Positions 12,810 to 62,714 of a stretch of DNA of 64,000 bases are shown in pieces (the stretch's first letter is position 1; each line of letters opens with the position of its first letter). Source of the stretch: Rhodeus uyekii (Eukaryota; Chordata; Actinopteri; Cypriniformes; Acheilognathidae); NCBI GenBank assembly GCA_037043235.1, contig JAWRVZ010000064.1, forward strand, positions 434,001 through 498,000, given 5' to 3'. The position numbers and the translations under genes were made by a program. Under the pieces are notes generated by a model. That model was not told the origin of the DNA, ran no database searches, and saw nothing but the letters and a program-made list of their open reading frames with translations.

Positions 12810-15250
12810 AGTTTTTCTGCAGTATCAGAAGTCTCATGGTTGAGAACCCACTGAACTCCAGCATGAGAGGAAAGACAAATAACATAAGACAGGGAGAAAT
12901 TTTCCTTGGGCCCAGGTGCAGCGGTCAGATGACTTAGAACATAACAGAACATAACAGCACTGCCAGAAACACAAATGAATTCAGTGGTCCACCCCTCTAA
13001 AACAGGTTCTTTAGAAGAGACATTTATTTGAACAGCAGAATGCATGCCAGAAATGAATAATTTACAGCAGCATTTTCATGTCTTTGTCCCCCATTTCCAT
13101 TTCTCATGAACGTCCCTGCAGAAGTCTAAGCAAGGCAGGTGTCCTTTTCTGCCCCAGATCCATCCAAACAGAGCTGACCAATCTAGTTCATACTTTTAAG
13201 TTTTGCATTTGAAATCCTTTCGTTTATAGCGGTTTCCTGTTGGTTATATATTTAGCTACAATGGGAAAGAGCTTATCAGGCAGAAGTTAAGCCTGTTGAT
13301 AACACCATCTGTCATGAATAGCAGAATATTTTTAAGCACCACCTGGAATCCAACGCCAGACAAATCACTCATTAACAAGAACAGCTACTGTAAACGAGTA
13401 TAGAAGTGAGTGGTGCTGTAAATTCACATGCAGTTTGTACACAGTATATATTTTGGACATTTTTTTTCATAAACAGTCTATAAGTTCACAGCTACATTCA
13501 GATATATGTGTGCTGTAGGTGTAACAACAAGAGGGGGCAAAAATGTCTTGCTAAAACTAATTCAGTGGGAGAGGTGGAAGTAGGACTTTTCAATGCTGTG
13601 TCCTGTCTCTGATCCCAGGAGTTTTAGTCAAACAGCTGTCCTTTCATCAGCTAAGGGACAGGCGCAGTGTATTATATAACAGCTTGTCCTCCCTTGCCCT
13701 TTCATACTTAAAGTCAACATAAAATCTAAATCAACCCTATTTACTCAAGATGACTTAATCTTAATCAGTCTATAAATTATAAGAAAGAAAAAGTAAAATA
13801 AAATGTTTGTTTTTCTAACCTCTCATCAAAATTAAATAACTTCAATGCAATCTCTCTCTCTCTCTGTCCAGATGAAGTCCAATTACATTTTTAAGTATAT
13901 TCATAAACATATACACAAAATGTAATATATTATGTATAGTTAAAATATAATTTATTAGAGACTTACATAGCTGGGAACACCTACTTTTCATAAACTCCCG
14001 GGAATAAAATGTATTAAAACAGTTTTGTTCAGAAATGTCACATTATAGTTGCAAAATGGGTTGGGGACATTCATGTTGACTTCAAATATGGGCTTGAATG
14101 TCACAGAAAAAGGAAGGATTTAAAGAATTAAAAACTAAACACTAGAACCTGTATTTCTTTAGCAGTTACAAAGGCCATCAATAACAAATAATAATGAAGT
14201 TATGTCATAAACATAATTATTCTTCAGCTGAAAACAAGTAGTTATGAACAATCTTTCGTAAATTTGTTGTGTTTGTCTTTCGTAAATGCAGTGAGAACCA
14301 ATATTTCCCAAACATGTGCAACAAACATGACAAAAAGGATCATAATGGAAGTATTCCTTAATTAATGCCACCATATTTCACATACTCAACCGCAATGGTT
14401 TTATATAAACCGAGTGTGAACAGATGAAATCATGTCAACAAATAACTTAAGTGAGAAGAAAAAGTTAGTGAAGAGAGCTTGTGTGCCCTCATAATGCAGT
14501 GGTTTACAATGAGGACAACAAATAATAAAAATAAAACTATTATGTAATATTTTAGATATACTCTGGCACAGTACAAAATTAAATATTAATCTAAAAAAAT
14601 AGCAGAAAAGATTTTTAGTTGTTTTTCTTGTCAGTAAGAGCTTATTCAGAGGAACAACAGTTCCATTAATGGATTTGCTGAGGCATTGCTTTTGCCGCAG
14701 ATGAAAATAGAAAATGCAAGGAGGAAGATTGAAAAAGGGGGGGGGGGGGAGAAGAATAAACAATAACAGAGAAAAACCTTAATTAATGGATACGTACATA
14801 AACAGAAGGGCCTACATCTGATACAAAGATATACAGTAAATGTTAAGGACAACACACACTATACACATAGTTCATTACCCAGAATGCGCTGGGGTTGTGC
14901 TTCAGCTAAATGGACGTTAAACAGTGGTCTTTCAGCATCCGTGTTTTGTCCCTCATAAAATGAAACAGGGTTTTTATACAGACTGAAACCTGTCTCACAG
15001 TATATTTTTGTTTTTCATGTCATATATACAGGTAGTTCAGTATCTGTTAGCCTCACGTTCTCTCAGGGTTCGAGTCTCAATACGTATGGTTGGTATGAAT
15101 GAAGATGTGCTCTGGTTCACAAGTAAATCTCTGTTGCGCACAAACTAAAGGAAGTGGAATTCCGTCCTTCTTGTCTTCAGTCTCTGCATTACGTCTGTGG
15201 AACAGTAGAAGTCTGTTGGATTTCCCTATCCTTTTTATTTGGTGTCCGGG
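12810..15250. other. 3' flank and probable sema3a 3' UTR
   Basis: The 3' UTR must begin at 15250, but its end could not be fixed. An AATAAA on the minus strand at 15234-15239 lies only about 12 bases past the stop and would give an unusually short UTR. No other gene was seen. Confidence 0.5.
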
Positions 15251-52147
<36,897 letters not shown>

Positions 52148-52439
52148 GTTCTTCCCTGGCTGTGTGCAGTCTCGTGGCCCCCGTTAAACACTGTGTTGTC
52201 TCAGCAATCCAGTCCTTCGGAACGCCACCTGAGGATGGAGCAGGTGTGTCTGTGTGTTGAATAAGTCAGCGTGCGTGAACCACACAATGATCACATCTCT
52301 CCTGGTGAAGCAGCCACAGCCTCAGGAGAGGACCATGAGTGTCCAAACCACTCACTGTTCCACTTTCAAAGTGTGTTTCTTCTCTGCCTGTGGTTGTTTA
52401 TCTCCTAGATGTTGTCTCCTATATTATCTCCTATTCCTC

Positions 52440-52460
52440 TCCGACTTTTAAATAGTAACT
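52440..52460 (-). promoter_or_regulatory. candidate TATA-like box for sema3a
   Basis: On the minus strand the sequence reads CTATTTAAAAG about 300 bp upstream of the start codon, the only TATA-like motif seen near exon 1. If used, transcription would begin near 52415 and give a 5' UTR of about 270 bases. No transcript evidence is available, and an upstream noncoding exon is possible. Confidence 0.25.
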
Positions 52461-52625
52461 TGGCTGAGACCAACTCAACTAAAGCTTGGTGAAGCCTTAG
52501 GCACTCTTCTGTTGCTTTCTCTCTGTGTCTCTCTGCAAAGCTCAGCACACACACAGTCACAGCCCAAGACTGAGAGAGAGCAGAGCCAGCTGAGAAAGAC
52601 TGTGTGTGTGTGTGTGAGTGTGTGT

Positions 52626-52628
<3 letters not shown>

Positions 52629-52657
<29 letters not shown>
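52629..52657. repeat. GA microsatellite in sema3a promoter region
   Basis: 29 bases of GA about 480 bp upstream of the start codon. Confidence 0.93.
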
Positions 52658-52660
<3 letters not shown>

Positions 52661-52699
52661 GGAGGGCTGTGCTTCTAAGTAGAGGATCCTCTAGGTAGA

Positions 52700-53782
52700 C
52701 TTTTTCCCCCTATACTTCCACATCCTACACGGTATGGAAGCTTATTTCCACCAGGAGGAAAATAAGAAGGTAATTACAAGTCTACATCTCACAATTAAAT
52801 AAGCTCACAATTCTGAACGCATCTCTCATAATTCTAAGGATTCAGATCTTTCTCCTCAGAAAATTTAGATATAAACTCACAATTTCAAAAATTGTGAGAT
52901 GCAATCTTGCCATTGTGAGGGGGAAAAATGAGCCTTTAAGCCATAAGCCTTTTGATTTGTTTTTATTCTGTGGAATGCACAGTCAAAGTTGTACTTACTC
53001 CGAATCATTCTGAAATTGGAGAGTATGTGCGGAGTATTTTACATTTAAATAAAGATTTAAACTTGCAATTGTGATAAAAAAAAGCAATCAAAATTTTGAG
53101 ATAAAAGTCGCATAAATTTTTTCTTTCCACTGTGGAAACTATAAAAAAATGTGTGAGATATAATTTCATAATTGTTTATAACTCAAGAATTGCGAGATAT
53201 AAACTTGCACTCACAATTACTTTTTTATTTTTTATTCCCTGGCAGAAACAAGCTTACACATACACACACATACACAAACGCACACACACTGTACTCACTT
53301 CACACGAATCAATCTGATACTGGAGGGCACGCGTTGTGGTATGGAAGATTTTTCCTAACCTCACAGTCCCAAATTCACTCCCCCCACCCCCCACCCCATC
53401 TCATACAAGAACAAAATTTACTTTAGTTACACAACTTAGGAAGTTGTCCCTTCCTCTCCATGTCTCACACTGTTTTCTGCCGCCCAGGAGTCAAACTCCA
53501 CCCTCACACCAGACGTTTATTTTTAGCACGTCTTCTCTTGTGAGGTATAGGCGTGTGGCAGGAAGGATGATATTCCATGTTTAAAGTGATATAGGGAACT
53601 GGAGGTAAAGGGATAGTTTTTAATTTTCTCACTTTCATAATTCATGGTCATTTATGTTGTTAAGCTAGAAAATATCTGCATAAAAGTATCTTACAACTTA
53701 AACCATATAACTTTGTGTGCTATATTTTTAAGAAGGCACTTTGTGTGAAGACAAAAATGAATTTATTTCTTTATTTCTTTTT

Positions 53783-53841
<59 letters not shown>

Positions 53842-55199
53842 AAAAATATAAAGAACATTAAAAAGAGTGCCCTGGGACATTCCTTCTCTTTTCACATTTC
53901 ACAGAAGAAAGAAAATAAGAGGGAAAGGGTGACACTAGGGTCAGTAAATGTTGTGCATGTTTGATTGGCACCAGTTGCTGTGACTGCCCACTCCATCCCA
54001 AAACTATTGACCTCGTTATCTATGATTCTTCCCCCCACAAAACATACCTCTTCTAGAAGACAATGGAGAAGTCCTTTCAGCCTGATCTCTTTTTAATATC
54101 GCACAGACATGATGCTGACTATTGTAACATGATAATGTTGAACCACAGGCCACCAGACTTCTCTTCATATTTCTGTTTGGCACAAACCACACAGGGCATG
54201 AATACTTCAGTAATTGGGATTTAATAGGTTTTGACAAATGAGCTTGCGATTGACAGGACTGTCCAAAGCTCTCAGCAACTGTTGCCATATGATAGCAAAA
54301 AAGAGACAGAGAACACTGGGAAAATCTCGCTCGACATGATATGATTATTTTCTATATATATATTGTGGCGAGTAGAATACAAAAACAGTGGGAGTGGTGA
54401 CAATTAAAGGCGTTTCTTAAAGAAACACATTGTTCAAACACAAAATAACAGTAAATAAAGTGTCCAAACAAATGGGAGAGCTGATGTCCTCGTCATGCTT
54501 GGGAATCGTGAAGGAGGGGTAGTGATGAGATAGGAAGGGTTCAGGAAAGGGGAAAAATAATGTGTTTAAAATAATAAAAGAGATTGGCCTTCCATCAATT
54601 CATAGTACTCAAAAAAACATGCTGTTTCTCGAAGACAGGCCTCAAGATCTGTAGTTTGGGTTAGCGACAGGGTTTATCTCATCTCTGTTCCCATCAGTCA
54701 GATTCAGTGTCTTTCTCCCGGACTTCAGAAGCCTGCTCTGCATTTACTTCTGCTGAAGTGGAGGCGCCAGTGCCACAATTATCCAGCTCCGAGGAGATAT
54801 TGCTGACACCAAGGCTGAGATGAGGGTGGGAGCTTGCGAACTCAGATCTCAGGGGCTGCTGAGGGGGAGCATCCACCGAAATTCCAGCTCCTCACACTGT
54901 GTCATACAAAAAGACCCAATGTCAACGGCAGTCAGATTATACGGTGCCTGTTTACTTCAGTGCCATCAGGGGGCCCCAGCAAGTGCACGTCTCAGTGTCC
55001 ATCCAGAACCGTTGTGGCACCGGGACGATCGCCCCTCTGTGGATGGCCCCTGAGCTTCAAGTTCAGTTGTTCCTGTCGGTACTTCCTTGGGTCTCGCCGA
55101 GCCAGATTTATTGAGTTCTACTCACAGTGGTGGCCCTGAGCAGGCTCTGGTTACAGAACAGAAAGTAAAGCTCTGCTGGGATAAGGGGCCATAGAAAAT
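52700..55199. other. upstream flank
   Basis: A TA tract and, from about 54690, weak retroelement-like sequence leading into the DIRS-like remnant. No gene. Confidence 0.55.
53786..53838. repeat. TA microsatellite
   Basis: 53 bases of TA in the upstream flank. Confidence 0.95.
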
Positions 55200-56060
55200 G
55201 CACCCCTCTCAGGCAGAGAATCAGAATTTTAAAGCAGGTACTTCACTGTTCCATACAAGGTTGACTTTGGACCTGCATCTGCTGAATGTCTCAGTCTGCA
55301 GTGTAGGCTTGAATGTTTCAGGTGCGAGGACTGATATGTGGTGGTCATTTATCCACAAGAAGTCCCTGAGTTCTACATTTGGGGGAAAATGAACCAATAT
55401 AGGGTTCTTCCATTAGTTCTAGCTACCTCCTTGGACTTTCAAATGCATGGACACACTGGAACCGTTGCAGCTCCAAGACATTCACATACTGAACTGCATC
55501 GATGATATGTTGATCTTTCTCAGGCAAATCTTATAGCAGTTTGACATCGAGATGTCGTTCTTGTTTATATGGTAGTGTTGAGGTTTAGGCTGAACTCAAG
55601 AAAGGTGTGCTTTCTCCAGTTTTGAGAACCACTTGTCCAGGCATGATTTGGGTTCAATTCAGATGTATGCGTCGAATCAGTCCTAAAGGCTATAACAGAT
55701 ATCAGTGCTCACCTACATATCACCAGGGGCTTTGTGCTCACGTCCAACTGGCGTACTAAATTATCCTGTGGTCCCAAGGGAATCTGCTCTCAATCAGGAC
55801 AGATTTTATCCCCGAGTACCAAATTCAGGGAGCAGACATCCTGTTGAGGCAGGGACTGAGGCATGGGGAATGGTGACTCCACCCGTAGTGGTGGAGCAAA
55901 TATGATGTGGTACAGACTTGGGCGAGGCTTTGTCCGTACACATTTCCCCCCCGATTGCTCTTCTCCCAGGAGAGTTCACAGAGACAGGGTCCATCTTACC
56001 TTGACCGCTCCACTGTTTGGCATGGCATGGCTTTCTACGTCACCCACCAATGACGTCACA
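55200..56060 (+). pseudogene. DIRS-like reverse transcriptase/RNase H remnant
   Basis: Words in order: MNQYRVLPLVLATSL (matching QYRVLPFGLALSP of DIRS RT), HRDVVLVYM, FRLNSRKV, then a YIPGH-like FIPEYQIQGADIL and GLRHGEW. Several stops and frameshifts. RT parts of the same type may begin near 54690. Similar in kind to the intron 14 remnant, but on the opposite strand. Confidence 0.5.
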
Positions 56061-56085
56061 TGAAACTCACATGATTCGTTCGATT

Positions 56086-56092
<7 letters not shown>

Positions 56093-56132
<40 letters not shown>
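56093..56132. repeat. TA microsatellite, left side of inserted element
   Basis: 40 bases of TA ending at the left terminus of the 958-bp element. Confidence 0.95.
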
Positions 56133-56134
<2 letters not shown>

Positions 56135-56137
<3 letters not shown>

Positions 56138-57089
56138 TAATACCTCGGTTTACGAGTTTAATTCATTCCAAGAGCGAGCCCGTAAACCAAAATGCTCGTA
56201 CACCAAAACAATTCTCCCCATAAGAATGCACTAAAAATCAATTGATTCATTCCACACGACCATAAATGCCCATTTTGAATATATATATATATATATTTAT
56301 ATTTTTTTTTACCCTATTAATTACAGTTAAAATAACCATTAATAACTGACAATTAAACTCTAAAAATACTTCAGCTTTGAGCAGCGTGCGGGGAGGAGAC
56401 GAGAGTATGGGGGAGCGGGGAAAGCAAGGGAAAACACAAAACCCGGATTCAAGTGCAAATGAGTGAATTTATTATAATAGTGCAGAAAACAAACGAAGTG
56501 ATAATCCAGAGTGAAGGTCGTAGAACGAACACACGGGAGCCGCGAATGAACGACTCGACAGCACAAGAGTGGAGAGAAGTGAACTAAATAGGCAGATGAT
56601 ATGAGAATCATATGTGTCAGTGCTCAGTGACCACGACCTCTTTCACATACACACACACACACAGGCAGAACTAGGAGACAATGAATTCATGAACCGTGAC
56701 AGTTACTTCTTTGAGGTACTGTACATGCATATTTCACTACGTGAACAACAGCGATCACAATTAATGTTAACAACACAAGGTTAAACTACAGTGACATCGC
56801 TGGCAGGTACATCACTTATAAAAGTATCACTGTGGTGAATGATGCAACCAAACCAAGCGACGCTGAGAGAATGAACGAGTTAAGGGGTGATAAAAGGGTT
56901 GGAACCACGTGACTGTTATGAGAGGCTGTCATTACGATATTTCCAGTACAAATGCGCGCGAGATGCTGAGCGTTAGGACTTTTCCACACAAAAATTTGCG
57001 TGGGTGAGGGAAAAAATTTCTCGCACACCGATACAATGCTCGTACACTGATTTGCTTGTATACTAAGTCGCTCGTAAACTGAGGTATTA

Positions 57090-57092
<3 letters not shown>
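56135..57092. mobile_element. 958-bp element with 26-bp inverted ends inside a TA microsatellite
   Basis: Ends CAGTAATACCTCGGTTTACG and CGTAAACTGAGGTATTACTG are inverted; with the flanking TACA/TGTA, 25 of 26 bases pair. TA repeats continue on both sides. There is no transposase frame; the interior has an LTR-like segment ending CCGTGACA near 56700. The ends resemble the Tigger-like end at 48630. Confidence 0.75.

Positions 57093-57093
<1 letters not shown>

Positions 57094-57158
<65 letters not shown>
57094..57158. repeat. TA microsatellite, right side of inserted element
   Basis: 65 bases of TA starting at the right terminus of the same element. Confidence 0.95.
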
Positions 57159-57161
<3 letters not shown>

Positions 57162-58439
57162 CTGGAATCACTATTAAATCACTTCAAGAAAAACTAGAAC
57201 TTTCTAGACAACAACTAAATGTTTTTTATCTCTACTGTAGAATCAGTTTTGCTGTCTGTCACTCTAAATTCTCAAGCTCTTTAACGTCTTTAAAGGTATT
57301 TTTTAAAGGTGGATTTGTGTTGGCTGTCTGACGATTATTTTATCGTTCATCAAATGAAAAAACAAAAGTTTTGAAAATGATTGCAAATTTGTTATTTCTC
57401 TTTCCTTTTATCAATATATATGTGGTATGGACTCTATTCTTTTATATTAAGAATGATTTTAAGAGCTATATCTTTATTGTTGTAGTTATCGCCCTTGGTG
57501 TGAACGGTCCCTTTAGCATTTTGCTAACAGACAACACAATGGTTTGTTTACTGTTACTTTAAATACCATTTTATCATAATGAGAAATGCCAGCTGTAAGA
57601 ATAGGCATAGGAGACTAAACTCTGTTTATTCAAATTGATGTGGAGTCATGATAAAGTAGCAAGTGTTTGCCTGCTATATAAAGGTTTGGACAGAGAATCT
57701 GCTAATGGGTAAATAATGAGGCTGGCAGGCAGAGCGAGAGAGGCAGTCTGCCAAGATAGTTTTAAGTGGTGTTCAATTTTCATTAAAGTTGCCCACTACT
57801 ACAGTGAGCTCCCCACTGAGTGCCATCTAACTGATGTCTGCTTCCAGTGAGAGACACAAATTTAAGCAATAAACTTCACACCTAAATATACACATCAAAT
57901 TTTACTACTGAACTAAATAGGCTTAAATTGTTGTTTTATATACATATATTATATATTCTGCAGAACCATATTCCTGTAGACTACAGGGTCAAACTATTAC
58001 TTAATTCAAAGCCACTCACTAACACAAGGCCAGTGAGGCATCATACAATGTTCTGGTCTTTTCTAGAAAATCTCACATTGGAATCAGATGACCGAGGGCC
58101 TGAGGTACATAATTGTAATATCAGATGGGAAGGATGAATGTCTACAGAAGGCAAATACAGAGTATGCTGTCACATGTGGCTCCAGAATGCTGTGTCATGT
58201 GCATCGGCCATGCATAGGTTAGCTGCCTCGGCAGACGGGATAAACCTACAGTAGTGAGGGCAGCTGACAGGTTGAAAACACTGTGAGTTTGTCAAGACAC
58301 CAACATCAGAGTCCTTGGAGTATGTCACAAGGCATCAAAGGGCATGGTAAGGAATCAATGCAGTGTGATATTCCTTCAGCTCAAGAAAGAAAGAAGCTGT
58401 ATCAATCCCTCAAATAAATACAAGGCGTAAAGGAACATT
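57159..58439. other. upstream flank, unannotated
   Basis: Nothing recognised until the LINE remnant begins near 58440. Confidence 0.55.
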
Positions 58440-59525
58440 AAGAAGAGCATGAGTATCAATGAAAAGAGATTGAAGGCTGCATCAGCAACAGCAAGAAAGC
58501 ATTTCAAGTCTTTAAAGATCTCACCAAGGAGAAGGAAGAAACAGTCAGCAGTATAGAGAACAAAACAGGAAATTGTCTAACAGAGGAAAAGGAGATCAGG
58601 GACATACTGAGTCTGTCATCTGTTGCTCTAAAACCACACAGTTCAAGGCGACTCAGGAACCAGTCCAGAAGAGGAAGATGACATCCCCAGCCTCCGTGAA
58701 GATTTGGAAGCAGTGATAATATCACTGAAGGACAGAACACGCCAGGAACCAACAACATCACAACTGAACTCATCAAGGAAGGGGGAAACATTATCAATGC
58801 TGACATGCTGATTAAGATCTGTAACAAGATCTGGTAAACAGGTCAGTAGTCTTCCACATGAACCCAATTGCTGATAATAACTTGCAAAGAACGGCAACAT
58901 TCAGCATTGCCAAAACCATCATATTATCAGTCTCATCAGCCACCCCAGAACAGTAATACTCAAAATCCCTCTCAACATACTGAATCAACAGGCAGAAAAT
59001 ATAATTGCTTAAGAGCAAGAAGCTTCAGAGAAGGGAAGAGCACAGTCTGACAAATCTTCAACCTTCGTCTACTTATCTGAAAAGTACCAGCAAAATCAAA
59101 GAAATCTCTAGGTCATCATTTTAGATTTCAAAAAAGTGTTTGACGGTGGGGTATGCACCCCTTGGGAACTCCATGAGAAGATATAACATGGACGGAAAGC
59201 TTGTTCTCACAATCGAACAGCTGTAAAACAGTACCAGCCTTGTAGTACATCTCAACAACTCTATTGGTGAATGGTTCTGAACCATCGTAAAGGTCCGTCA
59301 GGAATGCCTTTTCAACCCTCTTCAACATCATCTTGGAGAGAATAATGATAAAAGCACTGGAGAAATGCAGAGGACCAGTCAGTCAGACAGCATTGATGGG
59401 CTGGCAGGAGAAGGAAGAAAAAGAACTGAAGGATCTGGTGGAACACCTGGATAATACATCTTTCAAAAATGGGATAGAAATCAGCTCCAGGGAAAAGACC
59501 AGGTAAAAAGTGGGCAGACACTGTC
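58440..59525 (+). pseudogene. non-LTR retrotransposon ORF2 remnant, multiply frameshifted
   Basis: Segments in the right order across three frames: TPGTNNITTELIKEGGNIIN and ICNKIW; QNHHIISLISHP; LDFKKVFD; RQECLFNP; and IDGLAGE with LKDLVEHLDN. These correspond to the RT domain from the NIP..ELI region past the DFKKAFD motif. Many stops and frameshifts; an old, dead copy from a family different from the one at 8180. Confidence 0.75.
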
Positions 59526-61254
59526 AAATAATGGACTGGGTAATAAAGTCCAGATCAAGAACCGGCAAAAATGTAAAGAGCTGTAGTTCAATCGCTGTAG
59601 TTCCCTAATGATCCAGTAGATTATGGGATACGTATCGTGTCAAGTTTGAGAACCATTGAGATGATATCCTATCATTCCTTTTTATCGCAGTCAAACTTCA
59701 ATGGTCCTTATTCAGTTTCATTTTTATATATATTATTAGGCCCTATAAACTGCACAGACCCAAGCAGTTGAAATGGTAGCTCAAATAGGAAAGTTTGTAT
59801 CTTATTGTTATATGCTTAAAATAAATAGCATCCTTTTGAGAAGAATGGAAGATCCAGAACTAATTCTTTTTCAAACATTCTCAATGATATGAAAACTGAA
59901 GTTCTTGAGAGTTTGTATAATAAGGCTGGAAGAAAAACCTTCATCTGGGTGATCGTTTGGATATTGCTTATTGTCTTTGCAAAGTAACCCAGCCTGATTC
60001 TGTAAATCCTCCCAAGCCATGTGTAGAGCTAACTAAAGGCCACATCATGGACTAAGGACCAATTCATGAAGCCATTTATTCTCACTTTTTTGAAAGATAT
60101 TAATAATTATATTTGGCAAGAATTAAAGATTTTCCTTGGACTACTTTCTATATCACCATTTTCACCAAAAAAAAAAACATTAAGCAGCTTACTTGTTTCC
60201 TACAATGATGATAAAAAGTGTGACACCGAAGACTGCAGAACTAGCTGTTGAAAAGTTCAGCTTTACCATCACAGGATGAATTACATTTTAAACTTTTGAA
60301 ATAGAAAAATATGATGAATATTTTGCAATATTGGAGTTTTTACTGCATTTTCATTAAATAAATGCAGCCTTGTAGAGCATGATTTAACTTGCCATTCTAT
60401 TAGCATTCCTTAAGTAATAACTGACTGAGAGTTGCTACTGAAATATTTACAAATTGAACTAAATCATTTGGACAAGTTCAGTTATCAAGTTTGAAACTAA
60501 CTGTTCAAAAGCCACTTCTCACATATCATATGGTGTTTAATCATGTAGTTGTACTAAATAAAATATTGTTCTTCTCTTTTTAATGATCTATTAACATACA
60601 CAAAGTGAAATAACAGAGAATTTATACAATACAATACATTTTTACAATACAAACCCTCTCATCAGCCCACATATAACCCTCTCCCATCCATAAATCCCCA
60701 AGGACAAAAAGACATGCCCACACCCACTCTGATGCCCTCATCTCTATCATATATCCATGACCCTCTCTATACCCTTTCAGGCTATATCCTTCCTTCCTGG
60801 CCCTCTCTCGACCTCCACCCACTACTGACCACTTGGGTGGAGTGTTCAAGCATCATCTGTTTTACCACTCTGGGAAAGTAATCCCATAAATGAGGCTGTT
60901 TAGCCATTTGTTCAAAAGCCCACGCAGAGTCTGTCCTGGGACTTTGGGACTTTATGACAGGTGTGAGAAGATGCATAGGGAGGCATTATGAGTCATTGAT
61001 GAAAGAGGAAGTGAGGAATCTTGCTTTAACTACTCTAATAATGGTACTGTAAGAATTCCTAAATCCTCACAAACACCAGACTTAGGAAATCAAGCTGTGC
61101 AAGCAAATTTCACTTTTAGAAAAATAAATAAATAACAATCAAGCAGGAGTTGAGGAAGCTAGTATCAAATTATAAGTGTCAAAGTTGAATTTTTTCTTAA
61201 AACAAGAAAACAATATCTCGGCCAATATATATAATATATATATATATATATAAT
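59526..61254. other. upstream flank
   Basis: One partial family B repeat and a short TA run near 61230. Otherwise nothing recognised. Confidence 0.55.
60210..60385 (-). repeat. family B copy, partial
   Basis: GTGTGACACCGAAGACTGCA, AAGTTCAGCTTTACCATCAC and AAATAAATGCAGCCTTGTAG; the outer ends are missing. Confidence 0.65.
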
Positions 61255-61911
61255 CTCGGTCAGAAAAATCTAAACTCAACCGACTTGACTTCACTAACTT
61301 GACTGACTATACATGACAACAGACGACAAAAGAATTAGACAATGAAGGAGCACAGGACAGTAAACATGGGGAATAAATAGGGAACAAACAAGGCAGGTAA
61401 TGAGGGAGGACAGGTGGGGCAAATCAAACCAATAAGGAAACAAGACTAGCAGGGTTACACAAAAACAGGACAAAAGATGACATTAACACACAGCCATTGA
61501 GATCTCAAAAGGTGCATGTCTACACAAAACAAGAAGACATGATAGCATGCAACCAGTAAAAACACAAGCTGCACACAACACTACACAGCACAAAACAGAA
61601 ATGAAAGCAGGCGGCTGATGTAAACATGAACCCCGTGTTACACAATAACACACAAGGAAAAGAGCTTGAAACTCGAAACTGCACGCATTAACAGAACGTG
61701 ACAAATCGCACGAGTGAATACTCATCATGCGCTCACAACTGAAGACAAACACACGTAGCATGAATGTCCGAATCCCGACCCAAAACCGAAACTGAACAAG
61801 ACTGAAGTGACGGGATACGAACACCATGCCCTGCACACAAAAAAAGTCACAGACAGGAGAGCGCGTGACTCAAGAACACTCGAAGCCGCACACTCACAGG
61901 AAGACATGACA
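61255..61911 (-). mobile_element. related LTR on the minus strand, degraded
   Basis: Read on the minus strand it is collinear with the 2903-3678 solo LTR: a TGTCA start, a CGGCTTCGAGTG segment, GTTCAGTTTCGGTTTTGG, and the late TGTTCCCTATTTATTCC promoter-like part. The 3' end is not sharp and no target duplication was found. Confidence 0.6.
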
Positions 61912-62356
61912 ATAGGGCAGTTTTTGGGATACTATTGGCAGATATTTGTGCTTGTTTTAAACACAAACTTATTAGTTACTTTTTTTTTCTCAAGTAAAGT
62001 TATGATGAAATAAGAATGTTTAGATATTTAACTGGAAAACAAAACAAAAATGCTGAAAAGCATTTGTGCAGTGCACTTACAAAAAGTACCATGGAATTAA
62101 GGTAAATGTCATATCACCTACAAAAAGTACCATAATATTACTACGTTTTTTTTTTTACATGGCACTATGGCAAATGCCATATCACTTAGAGTACAAAACG
62201 TACCTTGGTACTACTACGATATTTCGGACACAGTTCTCACAAAATGGACCATGGTACTGTCACACATGGTATCATGGTAAGTGTCATATAACTAACAGTT
62301 ATATTTAAAAAAATGTCACGGTGCCCCTTTACATCTTCTAGAATACTTTGGCAGTA

Positions 62357-62714
62357 CATTACTCCCCCGTTTATTGCGGTTAATGTGGACTGGAACCCTC
62401 TGCGATAGGTGAAAATACGCGAAGTAGGATCAGTCAATCAGCTCACGGGATACATCCACTCATGCTCTCATTCGTCAATCTCGCGCCAGGAACCATGCCC
62501 GTGGGCGTGTAGTCTCTGAGAGCGATTCTCTCTTTGTCTGGCATCCTGGGAAACCATTTCTCTCGCACATCACGATAAAACAATGCTGTTTTCCTCAATA
62601 CGGCTGCCGATATGGAGGTATTTTTGAACTTTTATCTTTCGATACATATTTTTGAAAAATTCGCGATGCACTGAGGCCACGAAACTTGAACCGCGAAGTG
62701 GCAAGGGATTACTG
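62357..62714. mobile_element. MITE family A, copy 3
   Basis: Same family, same orientation and TA flanks. The left terminal repeat is altered (CATTACTCCCCCG), while the right end still reads AAGGGATTACTG. Confidence 0.82.

Larger units (their letters stand above)
52148..52700 (-). other. 5' UTR and proximal promoter region of sema3a (limits unknown)
   Basis: Sequence directly upstream of the start codon. It holds the TATA-like motif, a short TG run and a GA tract. No conserved upstream exon was recognised. Confidence 0.45.

Noticed and set aside
15234..15239. AATAAA on the minus strand just after the sema3a stop
   Set aside because: Only about 12 bases past the stop codon; kept as a note, not as the polyadenylation site.
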